A program made the translations under genes and the position numbers. Below are positions 1-9,319 of a stretch of 45,888 nt of DNA, in pieces. The notes below the pieces were generated by a model. The model saw only the letters and a list, made by a program, of their open reading frames with translations, was not told where the DNA came from and did not search any database. This stretch comes from a virus, in the IMG/VR virus record IMGVR_UViG_3300018086_000001, positions 1 through 45,888 of that record. One strand, 5' to 3'. The stretch's first letter is position 1; each line of letters opens with the position of its first letter.

Positions 1-1384
1 AGGGGGCTTTGGAGGCGGTCAAACGCCGCAGATCACACCTGTTCCGCCAATTCAGACTCAACAGCAACCCGCCCAACGGATGTTTGGAAATCAACCGGGT
101 GTTGCGCAGCCGAATGCCGCCGCTCCGCAATTTGCACAGCCGGGGGGTCCGACATCCTATCCTGCAATGGGGGGTATGCAGCAACCTCAACCACAGCCTC
201 CCCAACCTCAGCCCCAACAACAGGCGCAAACTCCTCGTGCGATGCAAGGAGGTATCATTGATAATCCCAATGATCTGATCGGGAGATTGGCGCGATCGCC
301 CGGTATGACGCCTCGCAAACTTGGGGCTATGGTTCGCAGTCCTGCCTTTGAACGAATCCTCTCTCAAGAGGGACTAATGCAATGGCGCGCCTTGCAGGGG
401 CAATTGGACATAAACAAAGACCTACGAGCCGATATAAGAGAAGAAAGGATGGAGAAGGCTGAAGATAGAAGAGAAAAGCACGAAGAAATAATGGAGCGAA
501 ATCGCAGCCGAAGAGAAGAATATCAATTTAAGACTGAAGAATATTCTCGGGAGCGGAAAGATTTAGATGATGAACGGCAAGACGCTTACAGGGAATATGA
601 GCGTGTCCAGAATGATTTAAATGCGAGTGACGAGGACAAGCAGAAGGCTTGGGAGAGATACCAAGCTGCGGAGGCAGACATTAAAAAGCGGAGGGATGCG
701 CTAAAGCTCCCTGCCGAGCCGACTTGGGAAGAGGAGCCTCCTGAGGGGTCATCGGGAGGAAGCAGTGGTGGCGGAGAGCAGGGACCCCCTAACATAATCT
801 ATGATAAGGATGGAAAGGCTTATCGGTATGGTGGTTCCGGGCCGCGTAACGATCTTAAGAATTACAGCCCGATTTCCGAGAATGGAGGCGGTGGAGTGAC
901 GGCTACGACGGATCAGCCGGGCCGGTCTTACCGAGAAACTGGTACGGTTTCACTGGCGAGTGCAGAAGGCGGTTCTCCGCATGTTTATGAGTTCGTGACG
1001 GGTGGCGGCGGGCGCGGTTCTGCGCCTTCGGGTGACTATGATGTCACTAATTTGCAGAGGGGCGGTTCACTTGGCGATCGATTCACGCTGACTGAGCGTG
1101 GCCGGCCTTACGACACCGCGTATGACCCTGTGACCCAGGCGAGTCGATCGGCGCTTCGCATTCATGAGGCTCATGGCGACCGGACGTTAGGGTGTATTGG
1201 CATCCTGGGCGGCAACCGCGTTTATGCTGATTTTGAGAAGGATCTTCTTCATGTCATGCAACGTAATGGGGGTCACACGACGTTAAAGCTTCAAAGCCGT
1301 CCTGCTCAACAGATTGTGCAAGCGATGCAAAAGACGCCTCGGCTCGCTGCATTAGCTCAAAACCGGCAGGCGGCCTATGCCTGA
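1..1384 (+). CDS. Internal virion protein, C-terminal part (gene continues from 45649)
   Basis: The open frame begins at base 2 with no start codon needed; it continues the frame of the gene that starts at 45649 and runs off the right end, through the same Gly-rich repeat. The joined protein is about 540 residues. After the Gly repeat come a Pro/Gln-rich stretch (about bases 90-240), a helical segment, a long charged coiled coil (about 420-700) and a Gly-rich linker. The C-terminal domain (about 1130-1300) carries RIHEAHGDRTLGCIGI, a His plus GC-I pattern like L,D-transpeptidase or DUF5675-type domains. Its place between two other internal proteins suggests a DNA-ejection protein with a murein-directed domain; that role is inferred. 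The stop overlaps the ATG of the next gene. Confidence 0.75.
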   Translation, partial: GGFGGGQTPQITPVPPIQTQQQPAQRMFGNQPGVAQPNAAAPQFAQPGGPTSYPAMGGMQQPQPQPPQPQPQQQAQTPRAMQGGIIDNPNDLIGRLARSPGMTPRKLGAMVRSPAFERILSQEGLMQWRALQGQLDINKDLRADIREERMEKAEDRREKHEEIMERNRSRREEYQFKTEEYSRERKDLDDERQDAYREYERVQNDLNASDEDKQKAWERYQAAEADIKKRRDALKLPAEPTWEEEPPEGSSGGSSGGGEQGPPNIIYDKDGKAYRYGGSGPRNDLKNYSPISENGGGGVTATTDQPGRSYRETGTVSLASAEGGSPHVYEFVTGGGGRGSAPSGDYDVTNLQRGGSLGDRFTLTERGRPYDTAYDPVTQASRSALRIHEAHGDRTLGCIGILGGNRVYADFEKDLLHVMQRNGGHTTLKLQSRPAQQIVQAMQKTPRLAALAQNRQAAYA

Positions 1385-4300
1385 CGCTTCGACAGCTTTT
1401 GACCTGCCCCCTGGGTTTAGTGCGAGCCCCCCTGACGAGGCTACTCTCAGCCAGGTCCGTAAACGAGAAAGCTATGGGGGTCAGAACCTTCCACCTCAGG
1501 CCAACTACGCTTATCCTTCCTCCCATGCTAGTGGCGCGTATCAGTTTCAACCCGGCACATGGCGTGATCTCACTAAAAAGTATGGTGTAGGCACGGAGTA
1601 TTCTGAGGCTTATCAAGCCCCCTTCGATGTACAGACTTATATCGCCTACAGGGCCGATCGGGAATACGGTCCTAATTCCAAGTACACCTGGTCGGCTTCC
1701 GCCCCCCCTGGCGGATATCGTGGTGGTAGCCAGCCGGCTTCCAAGTGGGATTTGCCGCCCGGCTTTTCTGCAACGCCCCCGAAGCCGCTGACTGGCGCTC
1801 CCGGTTCGACGTTCAAATGGGGAACGTCTTCTTTGACGGTTGGCGGACCAAAGCCGGCGGCACAAGCTCTTGCGGCTGGAACTGATCTCCCGCCGGGATG
1901 GAGCAAGACAAAGCCGCTCCCTCCGGGTCCTATGGACCCGTCGATCGTTGCCCAACAAAAGACGCAGATGGGTGATCGGGAGAAAAAGGCCCAATCGATC
2001 CCGTCGATGCTCCCCCCTGCCGTTGGCGAAGCAGCCGGCGCGGAGGGGCAGGCGATGCAGACTGCGCCCGGTGCGGCTGCGGCAGCGTGGCTAGGTAAGA
2101 AAGCCACGGAGGGCTACCAATGGGTTAGGCATCTCTCCCCTGAGCTTTTGTCCGATGTGATCGACAAGGCGTTTAGCAAAGGCGCGGAAGCAGTTCACAA
2201 CGAGCTTGCCCAACAGTTGAAAGATGCAGGTGTCCCTGCGGGGGATGCCGAGACGCAGGCGCATCAGGCGACTGACTTCATTATGAACGTGCCGATGGCG
2301 CTAATCGGGAGTGGCGTCGAGTTGCCGGGAGCCCGAGAGCCCTCGCCTGCCGGGACTGTGGTTAAGCGAGCGGAAGAAGGGACCGATTGGCGAGGAGTTA
2401 AAGTTGAACCTCCGCAAGCCGAGGTTCTGCCTTCTCACCGATCGCTGGGTATCTCCGACGATATTTTTCAGCGGATGTTTCAGGATGGACCGACACATTG
2501 GCGGGATCGACTTCGTGATGAACCATGGCTTAGGACTCAGACACCGTTTGAAAGTCCTTATACAGTAGAACAACTTGCTGAGTTGGAAGGGAAATTATAT
2601 GGGCCGGCGGTTAAAATCGAATCGCCAGCGGTCAAAGTTGCTGAAGACACAGTTGCAGAGGTCCCGAATCATCCTTTTCTGCACAGGCAGGGGCTGACTT
2701 CTGAAGGCAAATTCCCGAATCATCCTTTTCTGCACAGGCAGGGGATCAAAGGTGAAGATGGTTTTCTGACTTCTGAAGGCAAATTCGTCAACCGGCAGGA
2801 AGCCCGCCCGATTGCTGAGGCGGCCGGGCAACTCAAGCCGGGAGCCGGTAAGAACCTCCATACCGAGGATTTGCAGAATGTACCTCAAGCTCATCCAGTT
2901 GGCGCAGAGGCAACGGGCAAGGCGGTTAGAGACGCCTACATGGCGGTTCCGCCGAAGCCTACGACCGAGTTCATCAGATCGACCGACGACTCGTTTTTCC
3001 GCCTTCGCGGCGCAGCGATAGCAGACAAGGCACAATTTAGGCAATGGATAAAGTCCCTTCCGCCAGACCTTAAAGCAGGATGGTTCCCTTGGAGTGCGCA
3101 GTCTAAAATCGCCCGTGCTTTTCAAGAGCGAACTTATCGCTACATGGAGGCGATGGAGAACGGCGATCCGGCCCCTAAAGACTGGACCCTGCAAGATCAG
3201 GATTTATACGATAAATATTTCAAGCCGTGGGTTGACGAGCAATCTGATCTCTATGGAGAGATTAAGAAAATATCTCCTAAGATCGCTGAAGATTTTTCTC
3301 CCCATATTCATCGCATGGTCGTAGGGAAAACTAAGGAGATCGATCCATGGATGGGAGAAGCAGGAGAAGCCGCTAATCCGATCAGCGGCTATCGATCACG
3401 TTCAGCTTCCTCGTTAAAGGAACGTGTCTATTACGCGATCGAGAGTGAGAAGGGAACTCGCAAGCTCGTCGCTATGACTGATCACGGTCCGATGGTGATC
3501 GAAGGTGGCCAGTCGATCCCTCTCGCACGCTATCAGGGCGAAGCGACTAAGGTAGGCGATAAATTCAAAGTTAACGGGGAAAACTGGGAGGTTAAACAAG
3601 CACGTACCGCTGAGATCGAAAGCCAGACTTCAACTCGTTATCACAAGAATGCAATGGCTTCGACCATTAAAAATGTCATTCAGCTTCGGGCAGTTGCTCG
3701 GGCGCTTAACGAACTTGAGCGGCTGAAGGCCACGCCGGAGTGGGCGCAATACACAATCAAATTGCGAGAAGGTGCGAACGTCCCTGGAGACTGGAAGACT
3801 GTCAGTTTCCCTCCGTTTTATGGATACGCTTTTGAGCCGAAATTCGCTAACGTTATTGAGGACTTTTGGACCTATAAAAAGCCGGCGCTGGGGGAAAAAA
3901 TTGCAGGGATCACTCGTTTTGCTGTGCAAAGCTTGTTTTGGAATCCCATCGTTCACGGAGCCAACGTAGCCTATCACTGGGCTACGGCGAGAGGCTGGGA
4001 TTGGCTCCACCCAATTATAATGGCTAAACTTCCAATGCGGATGGCACGCTCCGTTTTGGAAGTCACAACGCAAGGTTCAAAATACCAACAGCTTCTTCGT
4101 GAGGGTAGCGGACTGATTTACGGTTCGGTCGCCAACGAGGAATTTTATCGGGTGATTCTCAAAACTTTTGGCGAGTCGGTTAAACGGGAACCGTGGAAAT
4201 GGGACCCCGTCGCCCGTGCAATGGGCGTTGGTCCTTCCGACCTAGTCAAAATGCTCTATGGCGCATCGTCTCGGGCGCTATGGTCTGTAAGCGATATGCT

Positions 4301-5129
4301 GATGATGGAGCGCGTGCTTGAGCTTGAAGACAAGGGCATGAGCACGCGCGCCGCCATTGCAGAGGCGGAGCGCCATATCCCAAATTATCGCATACCGCCC
4401 GAGGTTCTCAAGTCTCGCATATTTGCCCAAGCGCTCAAGGACCCCTCCCTGACGGCATTCTCTCGCTACCATTATGGGATGTTCAAGTCCTATGGAGAGA
4501 TGGCGAAGGACCTTGCAGGACCTCACGCTACGCTGAAACAGCGTTGGGACGCTATGGGTAACATCTTTGCAACTGCCCTTCTCATGACGGTCGTTACGCC
4601 TATGATCAATCGTAAAATACAACAGATGACAGGAGATAAGAATATTGAGATGGGACCGCGCGGCTCGACGACGATCGCTCAGGAAGCCTTCGATATGTGG
4701 AGAGGCAAGCCGATCGAGCAGGTGATTCAGAACTCGATCACGCTCACTCCCGTAGTAAGGTTCGGGTTAGAGGTATATTCTGGTGCAGATTTGTTCACCC
4801 ATAAGCCGCTTATCGAGCCGTCAGATTTGCAGCACCATCGTTGGGGCCGCATAGCGGGAGAAGCCGCCGAGAGCACTGCGGAGCATATGATCGCTCCTTA
4901 TGCTGCGGTACAACAAGCGATCGGCTCTAAGCAGCCGCTCAAAGTGGCCGGCTCAGAAGCCCTTGGCGGCCTTGTCAAACAAGGATTAGGGTTACGCAAG
5001 CCGTTCAAACCCTTCAAGAGCAAGAGTCAAGAACGCGAAGCTGGCAGGCGATGGAGCAAGCTTAGAAAAGAATGGGACAATTTGGAGCGTGGCGCGCAGG
5101 AATATCTAAATGCGCCTCCTAATCGTTGA
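1377..5129 (+). CDS. Large internal virion / DNA-ejection protein with SLT-like domain
   Basis: This 1250-residue protein is the largest in the genome and starts with an ATG overlapping the previous stop by 8 bases. Residues 29-100 resemble a lytic transglycosylase: RESYGG supplies a candidate catalytic Glu31, followed by SGAYQFQPGTWRDL (52-65), the usual structural signature of SLT/lysozyme-fold phage domains. The motif DLPPGFSASPP recurs near residues 9, 124 and 169 (last copy diverged). The middle is low-complexity with an internal duplication, and the last 650 residues are helical with a hydrophobic segment near FATALLMTVVTPMI. Size, order and murein-active N-terminus fit a T7 gp16-like ejection protein that opens the cell wall during DNA entry; the role is inferred from architecture. 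Confidence 0.75.
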   Translation: MPDASTAFDLPPGFSASPPDEATLSQVRKRESYGGQNLPPQANYAYPSSHASGAYQFQPGTWRDLTKKYGVGTEYSEAYQAPFDVQTYIAYRADREYGPNSKYTWSASAPPGGYRGGSQPASKWDLPPGFSATPPKPLTGAPGSTFKWGTSSLTVGGPKPAAQALAAGTDLPPGWSKTKPLPPGPMDPSIVAQQKTQMGDREKKAQSIPSMLPPAVGEAAGAEGQAMQTAPGAAAAAWLGKKATEGYQWVRHLSPELLSDVIDKAFSKGAEAVHNELAQQLKDAGVPAGDAETQAHQATDFIMNVPMALIGSGVELPGAREPSPAGTVVKRAEEGTDWRGVKVEPPQAEVLPSHRSLGISDDIFQRMFQDGPTHWRDRLRDEPWLRTQTPFESPYTVEQLAELEGKLYGPAVKIESPAVKVAEDTVAEVPNHPFLHRQGLTSEGKFPNHPFLHRQGIKGEDGFLTSEGKFVNRQEARPIAEAAGQLKPGAGKNLHTEDLQNVPQAHPVGAEATGKAVRDAYMAVPPKPTTEFIRSTDDSFFRLRGAAIADKAQFRQWIKSLPPDLKAGWFPWSAQSKIARAFQERTYRYMEAMENGDPAPKDWTLQDQDLYDKYFKPWVDEQSDLYGEIKKISPKIAEDFSPHIHRMVVGKTKEIDPWMGEAGEAANPISGYRSRSASSLKERVYYAIESEKGTRKLVAMTDHGPMVIEGGQSIPLARYQGEATKVGDKFKVNGENWEVKQARTAEIESQTSTRYHKNAMASTIKNVIQLRAVARALNELERLKATPEWAQYTIKLREGANVPGDWKTVSFPPFYGYAFEPKFANVIEDFWTYKKPALGEKIAGITRFAVQSLFWNPIVHGANVAYHWATARGWDWLHPIIMAKLPMRMARSVLEVTTQGSKYQQLLREGSGLIYGSVANEEFYRVILKTFGESVKREPWKWDPVARAMGVGPSDLVKMLYGASSRALWSVSDMLMMERVLELEDKGMSTRAAIAEAERHIPNYRIPPEVLKSRIFAQALKDPSLTAFSRYHYGMFKSYGEMAKDLAGPHATLKQRWDAMGNIFATALLMTVVTPMINRKIQQMTGDKNIEMGPRGSTTIAQEAFDMWRGKPIEQVIQNSITLTPVVRFGLEVYSGADLFTHKPLIEPSDLQHHRWGRIAGEAAESTAEHMIAPYAAVQQAIGSKQPLKVAGSEALGGLVKQGLGLRKPFKPFKSKSQEREAGRRWSKLRKEWDNLERGAQEYLNAPPNR
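2663..2786. repeat. In-frame duplication inside the ejection-protein gene
   Basis: A 31-base exact repeat lies at 2663-2693 and 2714-2744, encoding two copies of NHPFLHRQG. A second 20-base exact repeat at 2695-2714 and 2767-2786 encodes LTSEGKF twice. The second block carries a 21-base insertion relative to the first. Reading frame is kept, so this is a recent linker duplication. Confidence 0.85.
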
Positions 5130-6435
5130 CCCCCAAGGCGCAGCGCTCGACATCGCTCATAGAGCGAAGGCGCATGGGCATCAAGTCAAGCACCTGATCC
5201 GCGATACCCCTAAAACCGAGCATATCGGAAAAGGAATGATCGATGTTATTCGCGATGGCTCTTTGTATTATCGGTGGGCTGATCTCATTTTTCTGGCTGA
5301 CAATACTCGTTGGCTCCACGATCTTTCTCCTTTGCAGGGGGACATACCGATTGTTGGCCCCTCCCCTGAAATGGCGGCTTGGGAACTTGATCGTAGTGCC
5401 GGGCAAGATGTCCTGAAAAAGCACGGAATCGCAACGATTCCCTCATTCGAGTTCTCGAACTACGACAAGGCTATAGCTCACGTTAAGAAGCACCCGATCC
5501 GTTGGGTTTCAAAGCCGTCCGGCGACGCAGACAAAGCGCTCTCTTATTGCTCTAATTCTGCCGCCGATATGGTTTACATGCTGGAGAAGTGGAAAAGATC
5601 AGGGAAGCAGCGGCAATTCATCCTGCAAGAGTTCATTCCCGGTATCGAGATGGCTGTTGGGGCTTGGTTCGGACCCCATGGTTGGGCCACTCCCTGGTTG
5701 GAGAACTGGGAGTTTAAAAAGCTCATGGACGGCGATAAGGGCGTCGCTACAGGCGAACAAGGCACGGTAGTACGCCATGTCTCTCGGAGTAAGCTCGCCA
5801 AAAAGGTCCTTGAACCGCTTGAGGAAACCCTCATCCGAGAAAAATATATCGGGTACATTGACGTAAATTGTATCATTGATTCGCGTGGGATTGCTTGGCC
5901 GCTTGAGTTTACCGTCAGGCCCGGCTGGCCAACGCTCAACATTCAACAAGAGCTTCATGAAGGTGATCCTGTAGAGTGGTTAATGATGCTGGCGGCGGGT
6001 AAAGAACCGCCAGTGATTGAGAACAAAGTCGCTATCGGGGTTGTCGTTTCGATCCCGGATTATCCCTACAGCCATTTGACGCGCAAGGAGGTTATCGGGG
6101 CACCGATCTATGGCCTTGAGAATCCTCGCCTCCTGCCACATGTCCACTTTTGTGAGGTAATGACCGGAGAAGCCCCTCATGACTGTGAGGGAAAGATCGT
6201 CGCCAAGCCCTGCCACGTCACTGCCGGCGACTACGTGCTTGTCATGTCTGCCGTGGGCGACACGGTTTACGAAGCCAAGCAGACTGCTTATCGACGATTG
6301 AAACGTATTAGCCTCCCGAGTTCTCCGATGTATCGGACGGATATTGGGGATCGTTTAGCGAAGCAGCTTCCTGAGTTACAGAAGCATGGATACGCAAATG
6401 GAATGGTATTTTCCGATACTCAGCATCCCGCTTGA
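5110..6435 (+). CDS. PurD-like ATP-grasp protein (phosphoribosylamine-glycine ligase family)
   Basis: The 441-residue length and domain order match PurD (GAR synthetase): an N-terminal Rossmann-like part (MRLLIVDPQG), GPSPEMAAWELDRS, ATP-grasp segments (VSKPSGDADKAL, LQEFIPGIEMAVGAWFG) and a C-terminal part ending YRTDIGDRL..LQKHGYANG. In PurD the metal and substrate site normally reads E-F-N-x-R-F-G-D-P-E; here it reads EFTVRPGWPT, so Asn, Asp and Glu of that motif are replaced. The fold is therefore well supported but normal GAR synthesis is doubtful. It overlaps the ejection-protein gene by 20 bases and is the last gene of the late block, which suggests late expression or even a virion-linked role. 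The substrate is unknown. Confidence 0.75.
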   Translation: MRLLIVDPQGAALDIAHRAKAHGHQVKHLIRDTPKTEHIGKGMIDVIRDGSLYYRWADLIFLADNTRWLHDLSPLQGDIPIVGPSPEMAAWELDRSAGQDVLKKHGIATIPSFEFSNYDKAIAHVKKHPIRWVSKPSGDADKALSYCSNSAADMVYMLEKWKRSGKQRQFILQEFIPGIEMAVGAWFGPHGWATPWLENWEFKKLMDGDKGVATGEQGTVVRHVSRSKLAKKVLEPLEETLIREKYIGYIDVNCIIDSRGIAWPLEFTVRPGWPTLNIQQELHEGDPVEWLMMLAAGKEPPVIENKVAIGVVVSIPDYPYSHLTRKEVIGAPIYGLENPRLLPHVHFCEVMTGEAPHDCEGKIVAKPCHVTAGDYVLVMSAVGDTVYEAKQTAYRRLKRISLPSSPMYRTDIGDRLAKQLPELQKHGYANGMVFSDTQHPA

Positions 6436-6508
6436 GTAGATCTTCCATCATATCGGCTTCAGCCGTTGGACGACCGTATTCATCATAGCTTTTGAGGCTT
6501 CCGCTCAT
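6308..6508 (-). CDS. Small protein at convergent gene ends (tentative)
   Basis: This 66-residue frame starts at an ATG (6508) preceded by GGGGAAAGG at good Shine-Dalgarno spacing. It begins inside the primase-helicase 3' end and ends antisense to the last 128 bases of the PurD-like gene. The product is charged and helical (YDEYGRPTAEADMMEDLLKR) with no recognised family. The ribosome site and protein-like composition argue for it; the long antisense overlap with a conserved C-terminus argues against. If real it is the last gene of the early block. Confidence 0.35.
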   Translation of the reverse strand: MSGSLKSYDEYGRPTAEADMMEDLLKRDAEYRKIPFHLRIHASVTQEAASLNDPQYPSDTSENSGG

Positions 6509-8837
6509 AACCTTTCCCCTGCTTTCCCTCGACCCACATATTAACTGGGCCGGACCATCCAAGTTCAAGCATGGAGCGCCGAAGACGCATCCCCTCACGT
6601 ACACCCACGCGATCGATCGTCAGTCCAAGCTCCCTCTGCAAAAGAACGATCGAATGGATGCGCTCTTTGCCATCGGAGCCGATCTCCCCCCGCACATCAA
6701 TTAGTTTGTCCATCCAAGGCTCATCCACGCTACGCGCCTTTTGTTGTAGGGTTGCGTCAGGCCAAAGCTCTTCGGGCAGGAGGAGGTCTTCGCCTTCTTT
6801 GCAGTAGTGAACAGCCTCGGCCCAAAGTTGGTCCCGATCGCGCTTGAGCGCTTCAAGGTCAATCCTGCCGACGGGCAGAGGCCAGAAGCGTCGCGCGCCC
6901 GTGTAGTCGCTTAGGTAGCCATCGCTGGGACCGCCGTTGGTCGTGCCGACAAAAAGACATTGGCGAGGTTGGGACCTCTCGAAGCGTCCATAGGCGGGAC
7001 GGGCCTTGTCATCCTGTCGGGAGAGGAACGCCTTGATGGCTTCCACGTCCGCCCTGCGCAGTCCAGCAAGCTCAGCGATCTCATGAATCCAGACCCCCGC
7101 CGCGACCTCTTGCTGCCGGCGAGGATCATCCCAACGGATCGTCGCATCAGAAAAGTTTTCATCTCCCGCTAGAATGCGCCATGCAGACGACTTGCCGGCC
7201 CCTTGGACGCCTTCAAGCACGAGCAGATGGTCGAACTTACATCCCGGCTCAAAAACCCGCCTACAGGCCGCTATGAGCGTTTTGCGGCCGAAGCAACGGT
7301 TGAGGGGGGTCGACCAGGAACCAAGATATGCCACGACCCATTCGTCCAAACGAGGGTAGCCGTCCCAACGCAGTCCGTTGAGATAGTCGGCGACGGGGTC
7401 GAAGGCGTTGGCCTCACAGATGCTTTCAAGCGCTTCCCCGACATTGGGCTTGCCAGGCTCGAAACGGTAGGCGTTAATAATAAGGATACGCGCTTTCCGC
7501 GAAGCTTCATCATCGAGAAAAGGTCCTAGATTTGGGATGCCATTCACTAACTTTTTGTTGTGAAAGGTGTCGTATCGGCATTCGATGCCGAGTCGGCCGA
7601 TGGCGATACAGGTGTTTTTGAAGGAGAGGGGTTTGATGGCTCCTTTCTCTGTGGTTTCCCAGATGTCAAAAGGAGTCTTGCTTGTCGCCGTCTTTCCCAA
7701 ATTCTCATTAGTTTCTCGTGTTTCTCCCATTGCTTCTGAAACGTTTTCATTTTCCAACTCCTGAAAGGGATTCTTTACGACTCCAAATCGGTCGCAAGCG
7801 CGACAAATTGCCGCACTTTCTTCGTCAAGTTCAAAGAAGCCTTGGCAGGGGGGCGGTCCCGTTAGCTTAGAGGCTCGATCATAATAATTTTGAGATTGCT
7901 CTCGGGAATATCTAGGGTCTTGAATACTAAGTTTGTGCCAGTATCGCACACCATCAATAATGAATGGCATGAGCCCTGAAAGTCGGTGCCATGTGGGTTC
8001 ACTGAGATTAGACCAGTCTCGTCTAAGCTGACCACAGGCGTCTCGTATTCTGTCGAACTCGACCTGGGTGGCGGGTCCAACAGCAAATCGAACTTGATCA
8101 TCTTGGTACTCTCCTAAATAAGCAGGGCGGGGCGGAAGAGATAAACGTACTAAATTTGTTCTCTTCGACGAGTAGCCCAAGAGATGGACTACCGATGCCC
8201 ACTCAAAAGGCCCTTGCTTTTCGGTAGCATCCACAATCCCTGTTTCTCTCGTCACCCCTGGTATTTTGCGATTCAGGGTGAACGGCGGCCGAAGAACACG
8301 CGCCGCATCTGCCGTGCATTCGCTTCCTGCTTTTAGGCCGTGCTCGAAGCAGGCAGCTTTGAGACCGTTAGCATAGCCTTGCCATTTCTCCCGACTGATA
8401 GCCTCTTTGAATGGCAGGTAACAATGCAGTCCGCCCCCGCTTCTGATTATTATGGGATGGGGCAAATCTACCTTTTGACAGAACGCTTTGATGGCGTCGT
8501 ATGCCGCGCGTTCATACTCATATCCTGGTGCTCGATGTCCAGCGGTCCCAACGTCTATGTCAAGCCAAAGACTTGATAACTGCGCCGCGTTTGCTTGTGT
8601 TCGTCCGCTATTGTCTGAAAACCGAGCAAGAGCGAAATACGTATCCCAGCCATTGAGATCGTATTCTTTAACCGTATCCCAAAGCGCTTCAAGACTTTCA
8701 CACGGTAAGTTTTTCTTTTGCTTGCCTTTTTTAACAAAAACGTAATAAAGCCCTGCTTCCGGTAGGACTTTATGGAAAAAATTTAGTGCGGCGGTGTCTT
8801 TATCCTCTTGACCAGGGAATGGAACGATGTTAGACAT
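6483..8837 (-). CDS. Primase-helicase: AEP-like primase fused to VirE-type ATPase
   Basis: The 784-residue protein has an N-terminal archaeo-eukaryotic primase-like domain with LDID (Asp93, Asp95), SGGGLH (133-138) and RVLR (180-183), matching the three catalytic motifs. A Cys cluster (CQGFF..CRAC, 331-348) follows. The C-terminal half is a virulence-associated-E/D5-type helicase: RWDGYPRLDEW, Walker A EGVQGAGKSS (542-551), the HEIAEL segment (585-590) and RRFWPL (649-653). Residues 709-780 form a final module also found as a separate protein at 22247-22720. The ATG at 8837 follows GAGGAGGG. It probably makes primers and unwinds DNA for the split polymerase encoded upstream in the same block. 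Confidence 0.88.
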   Translation of the reverse strand: MSNIVPFPGQEDKDTAALNFFHKVLPEAGLYYVFVKKGKQKKNLPCESLEALWDTVKEYDLNGWDTYFALARFSDNSGRTQANAAQLSSLWLDIDVGTAGHRAPGYEYERAAYDAIKAFCQKVDLPHPIIIRSGGGLHCYLPFKEAISREKWQGYANGLKAACFEHGLKAGSECTADAARVLRPPFTLNRKIPGVTRETGIVDATEKQGPFEWASVVHLLGYSSKRTNLVRLSLPPRPAYLGEYQDDQVRFAVGPATQVEFDRIRDACGQLRRDWSNLSEPTWHRLSGLMPFIIDGVRYWHKLSIQDPRYSREQSQNYYDRASKLTGPPPCQGFFELDEESAAICRACDRFGVVKNPFQELENENVSEAMGETRETNENLGKTATSKTPFDIWETTEKGAIKPLSFKNTCIAIGRLGIECRYDTFHNKKLVNGIPNLGPFLDDEASRKARILIINAYRFEPGKPNVGEALESICEANAFDPVADYLNGLRWDGYPRLDEWVVAYLGSWSTPLNRCFGRKTLIAACRRVFEPGCKFDHLLVLEGVQGAGKSSAWRILAGDENFSDATIRWDDPRRQQEVAAGVWIHEIAELAGLRRADVEAIKAFLSRQDDKARPAYGRFERSQPRQCLFVGTTNGGPSDGYLSDYTGARRFWPLPVGRIDLEALKRDRDQLWAEAVHYCKEGEDLLLPEELWPDATLQQKARSVDEPWMDKLIDVRGEIGSDGKERIHSIVLLQRELGLTIDRVGVREGMRLRRSMLELGWSGPVNMWVEGKQGKGYERKPQKL

Positions 8838-8860
8838 TCACTTGCACCCTCCTCGAACCT

Positions 8861-8885
8861 AGCCCGCTTCGCCAGCGGGCTTTTT
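8861..8885 (+). terminator. Intrinsic terminator on the + strand
   Basis: An 8-bp perfect stem (AGCCCGCT/AGCGGGCT, loop TCGCC) is followed by five T residues when read on the + strand. No + gene lies just upstream, so it would stop late transcripts that read past 6435 into the early block. Read on the minus strand it has no following U run and sits just before the primase-helicase ribosome site. Confidence 0.7.
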
Positions 8886-8887
8886 CT

Positions 8888-9319
8888 TTATCCCTCCATC
8901 ATCTTATCAAATTCAGCCATTAGGCGAGGAGCGCCGGGGCCGTCACCCATTGCCGCTTCCATCTTCTTTCGCGGCGTTGAGCGAAGTTCGGCTTCCTCGG
9001 CAGGGGACAGTTCCCTACCGAGACGCTTGCGATGGAACAGAGTGCGGAGTGCAAGACGCTCCGCGATCCCTTCACTGCGGGCTTTCAAGGCCGTCCGATC
9101 GGTCGTCAGAGCCGCCTTGACGGTCATGTTGGCCGACTCCTGACCTAGCCGCTTGTCCCCCGCAGGGAGATCAGGAAGCTCGCCAGCCATCGCCGCCGAA
9201 TGCCAGTCCAGAGCTTGGTCCAGGTTGCGTTTCAGCTTCTCGTGAGCCTCAGTCGCTGTCGTCAGGGGCGGCGGTCCCTCGAAAAGTTCGTCGCAGGACA
9301 AATCTGAGAAGTTCTTCAT
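8888..9319 (-). CDS. Hypothetical helical protein
   Basis: The 143-residue product is helical and charged (KRLGQESANM, RTALKARSEGIAERL) and has no family I recognise. Its first 71 bases overlap the HTH gene in another frame, so the real start could be further in. It ends 51 bases before the primase-helicase start, with a stem-loop between. Its size and helical build would also suit a small terminase subunit, for which there is no other candidate near the large terminase, but nothing specific supports that. Confidence 0.6.
   Translation of the reverse strand: MKNFSDLSCDELFEGPPPLTTATEAHEKLKRNLDQALDWHSAAMAGELPDLPAGDKRLGQESANMTVKAALTTDRTALKARSEGIAERLALRTLFHRKRLGRELSPAEEAELRSTPRKKMEAAMGDGPGAPRLMAEFDKMMEG

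Noticed and set aside
2595-3194. 199-codon minus-strand gene and other long antisense frames in 1254-4622
   Set aside because: They lie opposite a well-supported ejection-protein gene and their translations look like shadow sequence.
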